64,000 bases of DNA from Bradyrhizobium sp. cir1 (GTDB lineage: Bacteria > Pseudomonadota > Alphaproteobacteria > Rhizobiales > Xanthobacteraceae). Within the stretch, counting starts at the first letter, position 1. Each line of letters opens with the position of its first letter. The stretch covers positions 310,001-374,000 of the forward strand of contig NZ_JACIHE010000003.1 of the NCBI RefSeq assembly GCF_014198245.1. Reading direction: 5' to 3'. Positions 37,636-46,072 of this stretch are shown piece after piece. Position numbers and translations under genes: made by a program. A model generated the notes under the pieces. That model did not search any database. It was not told the origin of the DNA and saw only the letters and a program-made list of their open reading frames with translations.

Positions 37636-38507
37636 TGCAATTCGCGCTGGCCGGAGACGAGGCCGAGCGCGCGGTTATAGGCGATGACGAGCATGAGCGA
37701 GATCACGAGCAGCACGATACCCAGCGCGGCGGCGAAGCCGACGTTGAAGTTCGCCGAGATCTGCTGGTAGATCAGGATCGGCAGCGTCATGATCTGGAAT
37801 CCGCCGAGCAGGATCGGCGTGACATAGGCGCTGATCGCGAGCGCGAAGACCAGCAGCGATCCGGCGAGGATGCCGGGGAGGCTGAGCGGCAGCGTCACCT
37901 CGAGGAAGGCGCGCAAGGGACTCGCGCCGAGATTTTCGGCGGCCTGCTCCAACCGCTCGTCGATCCGGCCGATCACGCCGGTGAGCGTCAGCACCATGAA
38001 GGGCACGTAGATGTGGACGAGGCCGACCACGATGCCGGTCTCGGTGTACATCAGCTTGAGCGGCTGGGCGATCAGGCCGAGCGACATCAGGGTCTGGTTG
38101 ACCACGCCCTTGTCGGACAGCAGCGTCATCCAGGCGAAGGTGCGCACCACGATGCCGGTCAGCATCGGTGCGAGTACCGCCATCAGCAGCAGCGCGTGTC
38201 CGGTGCGGCTCCTGATCCGCGCCATCCAGTGCGCCAGGGGATAGCCGATCAGAAGCGCGACCAGCGTGGTGACGAGCCCGATCCGGATCGTGGTCCAGAT
38301 CACCTCGAGATAATAGGGATCGCCGATCATGCGGGCGTAGTGACGCGTGGTGAAGGCGACCTTCGGCATCACCACGGGATTGCCGGTGAGTGCGCTCATC
38401 AGCGCCATCAGCCCGATCGGCAGGAAGAAGAACAAGGCGAACAGCAGCGCGCTCGGCAGGATGAAGAGCGCAAGGCCGTTGGGGCGCGTGGTCGCGGTGC
38501 TGCTCAT
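37632..38507 (-). CDS. Spermidine/putrescine-type ABC transporter permease (PotB-like)
   Basis: A 291-residue permease beginning MSSTATTRPNGLALFILPSA. It has six helices and the EAA loop LEQAAENLGASPLRAF near 190-205. The start overlaps the iclR-type gene stop by 4 bases, so regulator and transporter share a transcript. It pairs with the next permease. Confidence 0.9.
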   Translation of the reverse strand: MSSTATTRPNGLALFILPSALLFALFFFLPIGLMALMSALTGNPVVMPKVAFTTRHYARMIGDPYYLEVIWTTIRIGLVTTLVALLIGYPLAHWMARIRSRTGHALLLMAVLAPMLTGIVVRTFAWMTLLSDKGVVNQTLMSLGLIAQPLKLMYTETGIVVGLVHIYVPFMVLTLTGVIGRIDERLEQAAENLGASPLRAFLEVTLPLSLPGILAGSLLVFALAISAYVTPILLGGFQIMTLPILIYQQISANFNVGFAAALGIVLLVISLMLVIAYNRALGLVSGQRELQ

Positions 38508-39286
38508 CGCGTCCCCGTCTGGATGCGCGCCGTGTCCTGATCGAGCGGATCGCCGGTCAGTCGTCTCAGTTTCGCGGCCATCGCCGCCAGCTCGCGGCGG
38601 ACATTGGCGCGCTCGGCCGCGGTGGTTGCCTGCACGGAATAGGACACCGCGATGCCGATCATCTCGCCGGTCTCGCCGCTCTTGAGCGCAAAGCCTTGCG
38701 AGCCGACACCCTCGATGGATTCATCGGCCGCTTCCGACACGCCAGTGCGGCGGATCTCGTCGAGGCGCGCCATCAGCTGCTTGAAGTTCTGCGGCGAGTT
38801 GCGCGGCAGCTTTGGATAGGTCGCCGGCACGCGTGCGCGGATGTCCTCGTCAGAGAGGCGCGCGAGCATGGCGCGGCCATTCGAGGTCGCGAGCGCCGGC
38901 GTGCGCTGGCCCGGCGGATTGACGACGCGCAGGGGATTGGAGCCCGGCACGATCCGGAGCACGACCTGCTCAAAGCCGTCGAGCACCGCGATGTAGCCGG
39001 TGTGGCCTGTGCGCGCGCAGACCTCGCGCAGCTCGCGCTCGGCCATGCTGATGAGATCGTCATGGGCGCGGTGCAGCCGGCCGAGCTCGAAGGTGAGCAG
39101 GCCCGGCCGGTAGCGGCGGGTGTGCGGGTCCTGCTCGAGCAGGCCGCAGTCGCGCAACGAGCGCAGCAGCCGCGAGGTCGAGCTCTTCGGCTTGCCCGTC
39201 AGCGCCATTACGTCCGCGAACGATAGATCGGGTCGCGCGCTGGAGAAGCAGCGGAGAATCTCGATCGCGTTGGTCAGGGCGCTCAT
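38504..39286 (-). CDS. IclR-family transcriptional regulator
   Basis: A 260-residue regulator. The N-terminal winged helix covers about residues 1-65 (NAIEILRCFSSARPDLSF, then GKPKSSTSRLLRSL). The IclR effector domain follows with SNGRAMLARLSDEDIRA and SEAADESIEGVGSQGFAL. It is the first gene of the minus-strand operon and is translationally coupled to the transporter. A 17-base palindrome 19 bases upstream of its start suggests autoregulation. The effector is probably the imported compound or a breakdown product. Confidence 0.9.
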   Translation of the reverse strand: MSALTNAIEILRCFSSARPDLSFADVMALTGKPKSSTSRLLRSLRDCGLLEQDPHTRRYRPGLLTFELGRLHRAHDDLISMAERELREVCARTGHTGYIAVLDGFEQVVLRIVPGSNPLRVVNPPGQRTPALATSNGRAMLARLSDEDIRARVPATYPKLPRNSPQNFKQLMARLDEIRRTGVSEAADESIEGVGSQGFALKSGETGEMIGIAVSYSVQATTAAERANVRRELAAMAAKLRRLTGDPLDQDTARIQTGTR

Positions 39287-39304
39287 GCTTGCCGGTCCAA
39301 GTCA

Positions 39305-39321
39305 GTTCCAAATTTCGGAAC
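39305..39321. promoter_or_regulatory. Candidate IclR-family operator
   Basis: GTTCCAAATTTCGGAAC has 5-base exact arms (GTTCC/GGAAC) around an AT-rich centre that itself contains AAATTT. It lies 19-35 bases upstream of the regulator start, where an autoregulatory site is expected. A related half, GAAATTTCCGG, occurs near 39363. Binding is inferred only. Confidence 0.5.
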
Positions 39322-39426
39322 CGTGTCCCAAATTCTAAGCCTGACGCGGAAACGGGCAAGCAGAAATTTCCGGCAGGGTGGTGCCCGATTGCGCAGATGT
39401 GGCGGAAGGTCGCTTGTTAGGATATC

Positions 39427-39463
39427 AAAAGAACGGCGCACCGCGTTGGCGGTGCGCCGTTCT
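39427..39463 (-). terminator. Rho-independent terminator of the esterase/dioxygenase operon
   Basis: On the minus strand the sequence after the esterase stop (39469) forms a perfect 15-base-pair stem (39430-39444 with 39449-39463) with a 4-base loop, followed by TTTTGATATC. It is the clearest intrinsic terminator in the window. It also isolates the downstream IclR operon from this one. Confidence 0.85.
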
Positions 39464-39468
39464 TGGGA

Positions 39469-40110
39469 TCAGGCCGCTTCGGCGGTGATGTTGCCGATCC
39501 AGTTGCGGGCGAGCGTCACGTCGGCCTGCGACAATTGATGGCCTGCCGGCAGGACCTTGTGAGTCACGCGGGCGCCTGCTTGCGACAGCACCGCGGCGAG
39601 CTGCGCCGAATTGCTCGCCGGCACGATCGGATCAGCCTGCCCGGACAGGAGCAGGACAGGCTTGCCGCCGAGCTCCGCCTTTGCCGGATCGTGTTTGGGC
39701 GGATCCGACAGCGGCACCATGGCACGCAGCAGGATCGCGCCTGCGAGCACGTCCGGCATCAGCAGCAACAGCGCCGCCGCGATATTGGCGCCGTTGGAAA
39801 AGCCGACCGCGATCGGCGCGGCGATGCCGTAGCGTTGCCGCGCCTCCGTAACGAAGTCGCCGAGTTCGAGCGCGCGCCTGCGCACGTCCTCCTCGTCGAA
39901 CACGCCCTCCGCGAGGCGGCGGAAGAAGCGCGGCATGCCGTGCTCGAGCACCCGGCCACGCGGCGAGAGCAGGGCAGAGCCGGGCGAGATCATCTTGCCG
40001 AGCCCGAGCAGGTCATTCTCGTCGCCCCCCGTGCCGTGCAATAGCAGGAGTGGAGGGGAGCCCGCGCTGGCCGCGGGCTCGAAACGATGGATGAATGCAC
40101 TCTCGGTCAT
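39469..40110 (-). CDS. Alpha/beta hydrolase (phospholipase/carboxylesterase family, MhqD-like)
   Basis: A 213-residue serine hydrolase. The nucleophile elbow is GFSNG with Ser105, and the likely triad partners are Asp159 in SGQADPIVPA and His190 in LPAGHQL. An oxyanion segment LLLLHGTGGDEND starts near residue 21. Length and motifs match small carboxylesterases such as Bacillus MhqD. It overlaps the ring-cleaving dioxygenase gene by 4 bases, the same pairing as MhqO-MhqD in quinone and hydroquinone resistance. A strong terminator follows. Confidence 0.87.
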   Translation of the reverse strand: MTESAFIHRFEPAASAGSPPLLLLHGTGGDENDLLGLGKMISPGSALLSPRGRVLEHGMPRFFRRLAEGVFDEEDVRRRALELGDFVTEARQRYGIAAPIAVGFSNGANIAAALLLLMPDVLAGAILLRAMVPLSDPPKHDPAKAELGGKPVLLLSGQADPIVPASNSAQLAAVLSQAGARVTHKVLPAGHQLSQADVTLARNWIGNITAEAA

Positions 40111-41045
40111 GCCACGCTCTCTTCCAGGCTCGGCAGCACGTCCTCGATCTGCTTGCGATGCTGCTCGAGGAAGCTGGGCAGCTTCAGGTCACGTCCCAGC
40201 GTCGCGACCGGTTCGTCCACGGCGAAGCCGGGGATGTCGGTTGCGATCTCGAACAGCACTCCGCCGGGCTCGCGGAAATAGATCGAGCGGAAGTAGTTGC
40301 GGTCACGCTGCTCGGTCGGGTGCAGGCCGTGATTGCTCACCAGCTTCTGCGCCATCTTGCCCTGCTCGGCATCGTCCGCCGCGCGGAAGGCGATGTGATG
40401 CACCGAGCCGCCGCCCTGGTGCCCGCGCAGAAAGCCCTTGGCTTCGTAGATGTCGACGACGCTGCCTTCGACATCGCCCGGCGCCTTGAAGCGGATCACC
40501 GAGCCCTCGCGCCCCGTCTCCTTGAAGCCGAACACGTCGGTGAGAATGGCAGCCGTCTTCGCCGCGCTGTCGAGCAGCAGCGTCACGCTGTGGAAACCGC
40601 GGATCGCATGTTCGGCCGGCACGTCGCCATTGCTCCAGCCGGGCTCGTTCTCGGCGCCGGGCACGCCGACCAGCGCGAGCGCCATCCCATCAGGATCCGT
40701 GAAGGGCAGCACGGATTCGCCAAAGCGCTTCTCCAGCGCCTCGTATGCAATGCCCTTCTCGGTGAAGCGCTGCGTCCAGTAGCCGAGCGAGCGCTGCGGC
40801 ACGCGGAAGGCGGTCTGATGCGTCTCGCCGACGCCGCGGCGGCCTGAGGGCACGCCGGCCCAGGGGAAGAAGGTCAGGATGGTGCCGGGGCGGCCGGTCT
40901 CGTCGCCATAATAGAAGTGATAGGTGCCGGGATCGTCGAAATTGACCGTCTTCTTGACGAAGCGCAGGCCGAGATCCCGGGTGTAAAAGCCAAAATTCCT
41001 GATGGGGTCGCCGGCGATCGCGGTCACGTGGTGCAGTCCAGACAT
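40107..41045 (-). CDS. Ring-cleaving dioxygenase, VOC/glyoxalase superfamily (MhqO-like)
   Basis: A 312-residue protein of two vicinal-oxygen-chelate modules. The N-terminus MSGLHHVTAIAGDP carries the first candidate metal histidine, FDDPGTYHFYYGDE the conserved module core, and GSVHHIAFRA (about residue 220) the second-module histidine. Metal-dependent cleavage of hydroquinone-type aromatics is the known role of close families. The start at 41045 is the family start; a reading from 41126 would cover the regulatory dyads. A LysR gene is divergent. Confidence 0.88.
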   Translation of the reverse strand: MSGLHHVTAIAGDPIRNFGFYTRDLGLRFVKKTVNFDDPGTYHFYYGDETGRPGTILTFFPWAGVPSGRRGVGETHQTAFRVPQRSLGYWTQRFTEKGIAYEALEKRFGESVLPFTDPDGMALALVGVPGAENEPGWSNGDVPAEHAIRGFHSVTLLLDSAAKTAAILTDVFGFKETGREGSVIRFKAPGDVEGSVVDIYEAKGFLRGHQGGGSVHHIAFRAADDAEQGKMAQKLVSNHGLHPTEQRDRNYFRSIYFREPGGVLFEIATDIPGFAVDEPVATLGRDLKLPSFLEQHRKQIEDVLPSLEESVA

Positions 41046-41103
41046 TGTCGTCCTCCAAAACTTTCGGAGCAGTCTTGCTCTGGGCGGAAATATTGTTCTG
41101 CTT

Positions 41104-41161
41104 TGGATTGGAGACAATCCATGCAAATATGACGGCTATGTCTACGATTTGGAAACAATCG
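41104..41161. promoter_or_regulatory. Candidate LysR operator pair in the dioxygenase/LysR intergenic region
   Basis: Site 1 is a perfect dyad TGGATTG-GAGA-CAATCCA (41104-41121). Site 2 is CGATT-TGGAAAC-AATCG (41145-41161). The two share an inner pattern of TTG, G-A-rich spacer and CAAT, and lie about 40 bases apart between centres, roughly four helical turns. This suits a LysR tetramer contacting a recognition and an activation site. Confidence 0.55.
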
Positions 41162-41174
41162 CCGGAGCCGGACC

Positions 41175-42098
41175 TTGGATAAGGTCGCCAGCCTCCGGGC
41201 CTTCGTCAAAGTGGTCGAAAGCGGCAGCTTTGCCGAGGCGGGCCGGCAGCTGCGGCTGTCGCGCTCGGCGATCAGCAAATACATAGCCGATCTCGAGGAG
41301 AGCCTCGGCGTCCAGCTGTTGAACCGGACCACCCGCCACGCGAGCCCGACCGAGAGCGGCCAGCGCTATTTCGAGCGCGCGGTGGTGATCCTCTCGGAGA
41401 TCGAGGCCGCCGACCAGGCGGTGACGCAGGCGCAGTCGGCGCCGCGGGGCTTGTTGCGCGTCAATGCGCCGATGTCGTTCGGCACGATGCGGTTAGGTCC
41501 CGTGCTCGCCGATTTCATGGCGCGCTATCCAGAGCTTCAGCTCCAGATCGTGCTCAGCGACGATCTGCTCGATCCCGTCCAGGACGGCTTTGACGTGACG
41601 CTGCGGATTGCGGAATTGGAATCCTCGAGTTTGATCGCGCGGAAAATCATGCCGGTGGCGCGCATGATCTGTGCCTCGCCGGACTATCTCGCGCGACACG
41701 GCACGCCAAGGCATCCGCAGGATCTGCGCGAGCACGCCTCGCTGACCTACGGCTTCCTGCTTACCGGCAATCAGTGGAAGCTCACCGGAGCGGACGGCGA
41801 TCACTGGATCCAGCCGGCCTGGTCACTCTGCGTCAACAACGCCGAAGTGCTGCGCGACGTTGCGATCAGGGGAAGGGGGCTGGCGCTGCTCCCGGAGTTC
41901 ATCGCCGCTGACGCTTTGCGGAAAGGCGAGCTGCGGACGGTGCTGGACAACTACTCTGCGCCGCCGCTCGCGCTCTATGCGGTCTATCCGCCGACGCGGC
42001 ATCTGTCGGTGAAGGTGCGGCTGTTCATCGATTTCCTGGTGGAGCGGTTTGGTCGCGAGGAAGAGACCGGCGGGCGCAGGCGCGCTGACGCTAACTGA
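41175..42098 (+). CDS. LysR-family transcriptional regulator with TTG start
   Basis: A 307-residue regulator beginning MDKVASLRAFVKVVESGSFA at a TTG codon. GGAG at 41164-41167 is correctly spaced, and no in-frame ATG or GTG gives the family N-terminus. The helix-turn-helix includes LSRSAISKYIADLEESLGVQ (about 29-48). The substrate domain follows. It is divergent from the esterase/dioxygenase operon and likely its regulator, perhaps sensing quinones. Its 3' end overlaps the convergent sensor kinase gene by 8 bases. Confidence 0.9.
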   Translation: MDKVASLRAFVKVVESGSFAEAGRQLRLSRSAISKYIADLEESLGVQLLNRTTRHASPTESGQRYFERAVVILSEIEAADQAVTQAQSAPRGLLRVNAPMSFGTMRLGPVLADFMARYPELQLQIVLSDDLLDPVQDGFDVTLRIAELESSSLIARKIMPVARMICASPDYLARHGTPRHPQDLREHASLTYGFLLTGNQWKLTGADGDHWIQPAWSLCVNNAEVLRDVAIRGRGLALLPEFIAADALRKGELRTVLDNYSAPPLALYAVYPPTRHLSVKVRLFIDFLVERFGREEETGGRRRADAN

Positions 42099-44787
42099 CG
42101 GATCGCTGCTCGGCCGGCGCGAGCAGATCGTCGAGCGCCCTCATCGACGCCCGCTGAAGCGCGGCAAGTTCGTCGGCCGCACTCTGGCATTCCGCCGCGG
42201 ACATCGAGATTGCAGCCAATTCGATTTCACGGCAGCGCTCGAACAAGCGGACGAGTCCGAGCGCACCGGCGGCGCTGCCGAGCTGATGCGTGAATCGCGC
42301 GAGTTGCTTGTGGTCGCCGCCCAGCGTCGCAGCCTTGGCGATATCGTCGATCAACCGTTCGCTCGTTTGCTGCAGGAGCTGATGGAGTTTTGCGATCTGC
42401 CCCGCGCCCAGCAGTTCCTTCTGGTCGTCGAGAAAATGCCGGTCGATCAATGCGCCCGCGGCGAGCTGCACTGCTGTGGGCTCGTCCTGGGGAGCGTCCT
42501 CGATCGCCTCGCGCAGGGCATTGATCAGGATCGGTTTGCTCACGACCTTGGCGATGCCTGCGCCGGCGAGCCGCTCGCGGGCGCTGGTGGACACGTCGGC
42601 GGTGACGGCGATGATGCGCGGCATCTTGGCAAGTCCTAGCCTGCCGATCCGCGACGCCGCCTCCACGCCGTCCATGTCGGGCATGTGCAGATCCATCAGG
42701 ATGACGTCGAACGCCTGATCGCGGGCGAGCGCGATGGCCGATGTGCCGTTCCTGGCGATCGTGGGGTGGTGGCCGAGCCTCTTCAGGATCGCTTCGCCGA
42801 CCTCGCAATTGACGGGATCGTCGTCGACCAGCAGCACGTTGAGCCGCCGTGACGGCGGCGGAAGCGCGCCTTGCGCGATGCCGCTCGCGGCGCGGCCGAG
42901 CGGCACTTCAAGCGTGAACGTGCTGCCGGCGCCCGGCGTGCTCTCCACCGTCAGCTCGCCGCGCATCAGGCGCGTAAGGCGACGCGCGATCGCAAGTCCG
43001 AGGCCGGTGCCGCCGAACCGCCGCGCGATGCTGTCGTCGGCCTGGACGAAATCCTCGAAGATCCGCTCATGCATGTCGGGCGCGATGCCGATCCCGGTAT
43101 CGCGAACGGTGACATGCAGCAGGACATGATTGTCGAGCTGGTCGGCCGCTGCCGTCAAAGCGATCCCGCCGCGCGGGGTGAACTTGATCGCGTTGCCGAT
43201 CAGGTTGAGCAGGATGCGGTTGAGCCTGACAGGATCGCCGTGCACGGACGTGTTGACCGTCGCATCGCTGGCGAGATCGAACGTCAGTCCCTTGTCGAAG
43301 GCTTGCGGGCGCATCAGATCGGCGGCGGCCTCGATCAACTGGTCGAGGCGGAAGTCGCGCGTCTCCAGCGCCTCGGTGCTGGCCTCGAGGCGCGCATATT
43401 CCAGGATCGCATCGACCAGTGCGATCAGCGTTTCGCCCGATGCGGCGGCGGTGGCGAGGTGGCGCCGCTGCACCTCGCCGAGGCTGCCGTCGTCGAGCAG
43501 TTGCAGCACGCCCATGACGCCGTTCAGCGGCGTGCGCAGCTCGTGGCTGACGACGGCAAGGAAGCGCGACTTGGTCTCGTTGGCCTGCACGGCAATGCTG
43601 CGCGCGCGCTCGGCCGCGTCGTGCTCGGCCAGGGCCTGATCGCGCGCCTTCTCCAGCTCGGAGGTCCGCTCGACCACCTTGCCCTCGAGTGTTGCGTAGG
43701 AGTCGCGCAAGTGAGCGGCCATCCGGTTGAACTGGTCGCCGAGCGCCTCCAGCTCGTCTCCGGTCCTGATCGCGAGCCGCAGGCCGAGATCGCCGCTTCC
43801 GATCCGCCGCGCGCCCTGCGTCAGGAGCTGGATCGGCACCGTCATGCGCCGGCTGAGCCAGAGGGACACCAGCACAGCAATGACAAGCAGGGCGACCAGA
43901 AGAAACGTGGAACGTCCGATCGAGGCATAGATCGGGGCATAGGCTTCGCTGAGCGGCAGCTCGACGAACACCAGCCAGCCGAGCGAGGGCACCGTCGCAT
44001 AGGTCGATAGAACGCGTTGACCTGACAGGTCCTCCCTGACCAGGCCGCCCGAGGGCGGGCTCACGCCGTCGAGCGCGGCGCGCACGTCCGCGTGGCCGGT
44101 GAGATCGCTGCGGCGTAGCGCCGGCCACAGATCCGGATGCGCGATCAAGACCCCCATGCGGTCGACCACATAGGCCTTGCCGGTGTTGCCGACCCTGATC
44201 CCGGCGACGAGATCCCAGATGAAGCGCAGGTTGACTTCGGCGACGAAGACGTTGGGCTCGCGGCCGCTCCCACGGGTGGCGAGCGTCATGAACGGCTCGG
44301 TGTCGCCGAAGAAGTAGACCGGCCCGTAATAGGCGCGGCTTTCATTGGCGCCGCGGAAGGCCGGCGAGGCGGAGAGGTCGGCCTTGCTGCCGACCTTGTC
44401 TGCGACGCGGCGCGACACGCGCACCTGCTCGCGGCCCTGCGCATCGAGCTCGGCAATTTCGGCGATCGCGGGCGAGAGGCGCAGCAGGCGGATGGCATTC
44501 AGGCGATCGTCTTCATTGGTCGACAGCTCCGGAGGCAGGCGCGAGAGCCATCTGATCTGGTTTTCGATCTGGCCGATAAACTGGCCGATCTGGACGGCCG
44601 CGGATGCCGCCTGCTCGCGCTGGATCGCCGCGAGGAACTGCTTCTGCTCGCGATAGGAGAACCAGACGTCGAAACCGGTGTTGATGGCGAGCGCGGCAAA
44701 GGCGAGGGCAACGATCGAGTAGAGATATTTCCGGAACAGCCGGCCGGGAGGCGTCCGCAAATGTCCCTGGTCGACCTGCTCGTTCAC
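42091..44787 (-). CDS. Hybrid sensor histidine kinase (Cache-HAMP-HisKA-HATPase-REC-HPt)
   Basis: An 898-residue membrane kinase. Helix 1 is about residues 20-42, a periplasmic dCache-like domain about 45-290, helix 2 about 292-312 and HAMP about 313-365. A coiled-coil precedes the H-box SHELRTPLNG near 418. The ATPase domain has NAIKF, DTGIGIA, FEDFVQAD and GGTGLGLAI. The receiver has VLLVDDDPVN, the phospho-accepting Asp in LMDLHMPDMDG and Lys in VVSKP. The HPt domain has HQLGSAAGALG. No separate output regulator is encoded nearby, so the phosphorelay target is elsewhere. It overlaps the upstream binding-protein gene by 4 bases. Confidence 0.93.
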   Translation of the reverse strand: MNEQVDQGHLRTPPGRLFRKYLYSIVALAFAALAINTGFDVWFSYREQKQFLAAIQREQAASAAVQIGQFIGQIENQIRWLSRLPPELSTNEDDRLNAIRLLRLSPAIAEIAELDAQGREQVRVSRRVADKVGSKADLSASPAFRGANESRAYYGPVYFFGDTEPFMTLATRGSGREPNVFVAEVNLRFIWDLVAGIRVGNTGKAYVVDRMGVLIAHPDLWPALRRSDLTGHADVRAALDGVSPPSGGLVREDLSGQRVLSTYATVPSLGWLVFVELPLSEAYAPIYASIGRSTFLLVALLVIAVLVSLWLSRRMTVPIQLLTQGARRIGSGDLGLRLAIRTGDELEALGDQFNRMAAHLRDSYATLEGKVVERTSELEKARDQALAEHDAAERARSIAVQANETKSRFLAVVSHELRTPLNGVMGVLQLLDDGSLGEVQRRHLATAAASGETLIALVDAILEYARLEASTEALETRDFRLDQLIEAAADLMRPQAFDKGLTFDLASDATVNTSVHGDPVRLNRILLNLIGNAIKFTPRGGIALTAAADQLDNHVLLHVTVRDTGIGIAPDMHERIFEDFVQADDSIARRFGGTGLGLAIARRLTRLMRGELTVESTPGAGSTFTLEVPLGRAASGIAQGALPPPSRRLNVLLVDDDPVNCEVGEAILKRLGHHPTIARNGTSAIALARDQAFDVILMDLHMPDMDGVEAASRIGRLGLAKMPRIIAVTADVSTSARERLAGAGIAKVVSKPILINALREAIEDAPQDEPTAVQLAAGALIDRHFLDDQKELLGAGQIAKLHQLLQQTSERLIDDIAKAATLGGDHKQLARFTHQLGSAAGALGLVRLFERCREIELAAISMSAAECQSAADELAALQRASMRALDDLLAPAEQRSVS

Positions 44788-45827
44788 TCGCGGATCTCGT
44801 CGGCGCGCGCGAGCAGCGTGAACGGGATCGTCAGTCCGAGCGATCGCGCGACGGTGCGGTTGATCAGGAGCTCGTATTTGCGCGGCGATTGCACCGGCAG
44901 ATCCCCGGCCTTGGTGCCGCGCAGGATCAGGTCGACATAGTCGGCCGAGCGAACCTCCAGCGTCGGCCCGTAGCTCATGAGCCCGCCCGCATCCATAAAG
45001 TAATGAAACGGATAGATCATCGGAACGCGATATTTCGCCGTTGCCGCGATGATCGCCTGGCGGTTCACCACCAGGAAGCTGTCGACGAGCGAGATCATCG
45101 CGGCCTTGGGCGGCTCGGAAAAGCGGCTGATCGCCCCGTCGACCTCCGCTGCCTTACCGATGGGGGCGAGGACGACGTCAACCCCTGATGTCACGGCTTC
45201 CTGCTCGAGGGAGTCGAGAAAGAAGCGCCCGGCGCGAGGCGTGCTCGCCGGATTGAACAGGACGCCGACACGCGCCATGTCCGGCACGGCCTCCTTGATG
45301 AGCTGAAGCCATTTGCCGCCCATCTCGGCGGTGCTGCTGGTGAAGCCAGTGACGTTGCCGCCGGGATGCGCGAGGCTCTCGACGAAGCCGTTGCCGACGG
45401 GGTCGTTGGACGTCGCGAAAACGATCGGGATCGTCTTGGTGGCGGCAAGCACGGCCGCGGTTTCACCCGTCGAGCCGGTCAGGATGACATCCGGCTTGAG
45501 ATCGATGAGCTCCTGCACGGCGGTCTTCAACTTGTCCGGTCCGCCGAAGCTCGACCGGATCTCGAAGCGGAAATTGACCCCTTCGACCCAGCCACGTTGC
45601 CTCAGTCCCGCGATGAGCCCGCCGAGCCGCGTGGTCGCAGCTTCGGTCATGCTCCTTTTGGTCAGTTCGTCGTCGAGCGACAATGCCGTCAGCGTGGCGA
45701 CGATCCGCATGCGGTCCGGAGTTGCGCCGAGCGCAAGGAAGCCCGCGGCAGTTGTGCCGGCAAGCCGAAGGAAATCGCGGCGGGCGACCCCCGGCACAGC
45801 GCGGGCAGGAGCGGACCGCTCAATCAT
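44784..45827 (-). CDS. Orphan ABC-type substrate-binding protein (ABC_sub_bind family) with Tat signal
   Basis: A 347-residue periplasmic binding protein of the TrpX/ABC_sub_bind type. The N-terminus has a twin-arginine motif ARRDFLRL near residues 15-22 followed by AGTTAAGFLALGA. Core motifs include LIAGLRQRGWVEGVNF, SNDPVGNGFVESLAHPGGNVTG and VGVLFNPAS. No permease or ATPase gene accompanies it. Its stop overlaps the start of the hybrid kinase gene (ATGA), which suggests that the protein reports ligand to the kinase sensor domain rather than feeding a transporter; this is inference. Confidence 0.88.
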   Translation of the reverse strand: MIERSAPARAVPGVARRDFLRLAGTTAAGFLALGATPDRMRIVATLTALSLDDELTKRSMTEAATTRLGGLIAGLRQRGWVEGVNFRFEIRSSFGGPDKLKTAVQELIDLKPDVILTGSTGETAAVLAATKTIPIVFATSNDPVGNGFVESLAHPGGNVTGFTSSTAEMGGKWLQLIKEAVPDMARVGVLFNPASTPRAGRFFLDSLEQEAVTSGVDVVLAPIGKAAEVDGAISRFSEPPKAAMISLVDSFLVVNRQAIIAATAKYRVPMIYPFHYFMDAGGLMSYGPTLEVRSADYVDLILRGTKAGDLPVQSPRKYELLINRTVARSLGLTIPFTLLARADEIRE

Positions 45828-46006
45828 GAAATGTTTCGCAAAAGTTGTCCCTGACGCTGTGCATATCGCGAAAGGCTAGCGGCCACAATTGATGAAAAAA
45901 TGCGCGTGTGAATGTTCATTCGCAGCCATGCGCAGTCCGATACCGTATTCCTACGCGCCGAAAGAGTCGCTGTTTCGATTGGCGGCCCGACCACCGTGCG
46001 TGGTTA

Positions 46007-46066
46007 TCCCTCCAACTCGGCATCCGGCGAGTGCTTCGCTGCGCTCGCAATGACGGAGGATGGTAC
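46007..46066. repeat. Fragment of a dispersed intergenic repeat
   Basis: The segment includes GTGCTTCGCTGCGCTCGCAATGACGGAGGAT (46031-46061 region, internal GCTTCGC and GCGCTCGC complementarity), a signature often seen at ends of Bradyrhizobium repeats. It lies in the 245-base gap between bluB and the binding-protein gene. No ORF or other site was recognised in that gap. Confidence 0.35.
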
Positions 46067-46072
46067 GGCGCC

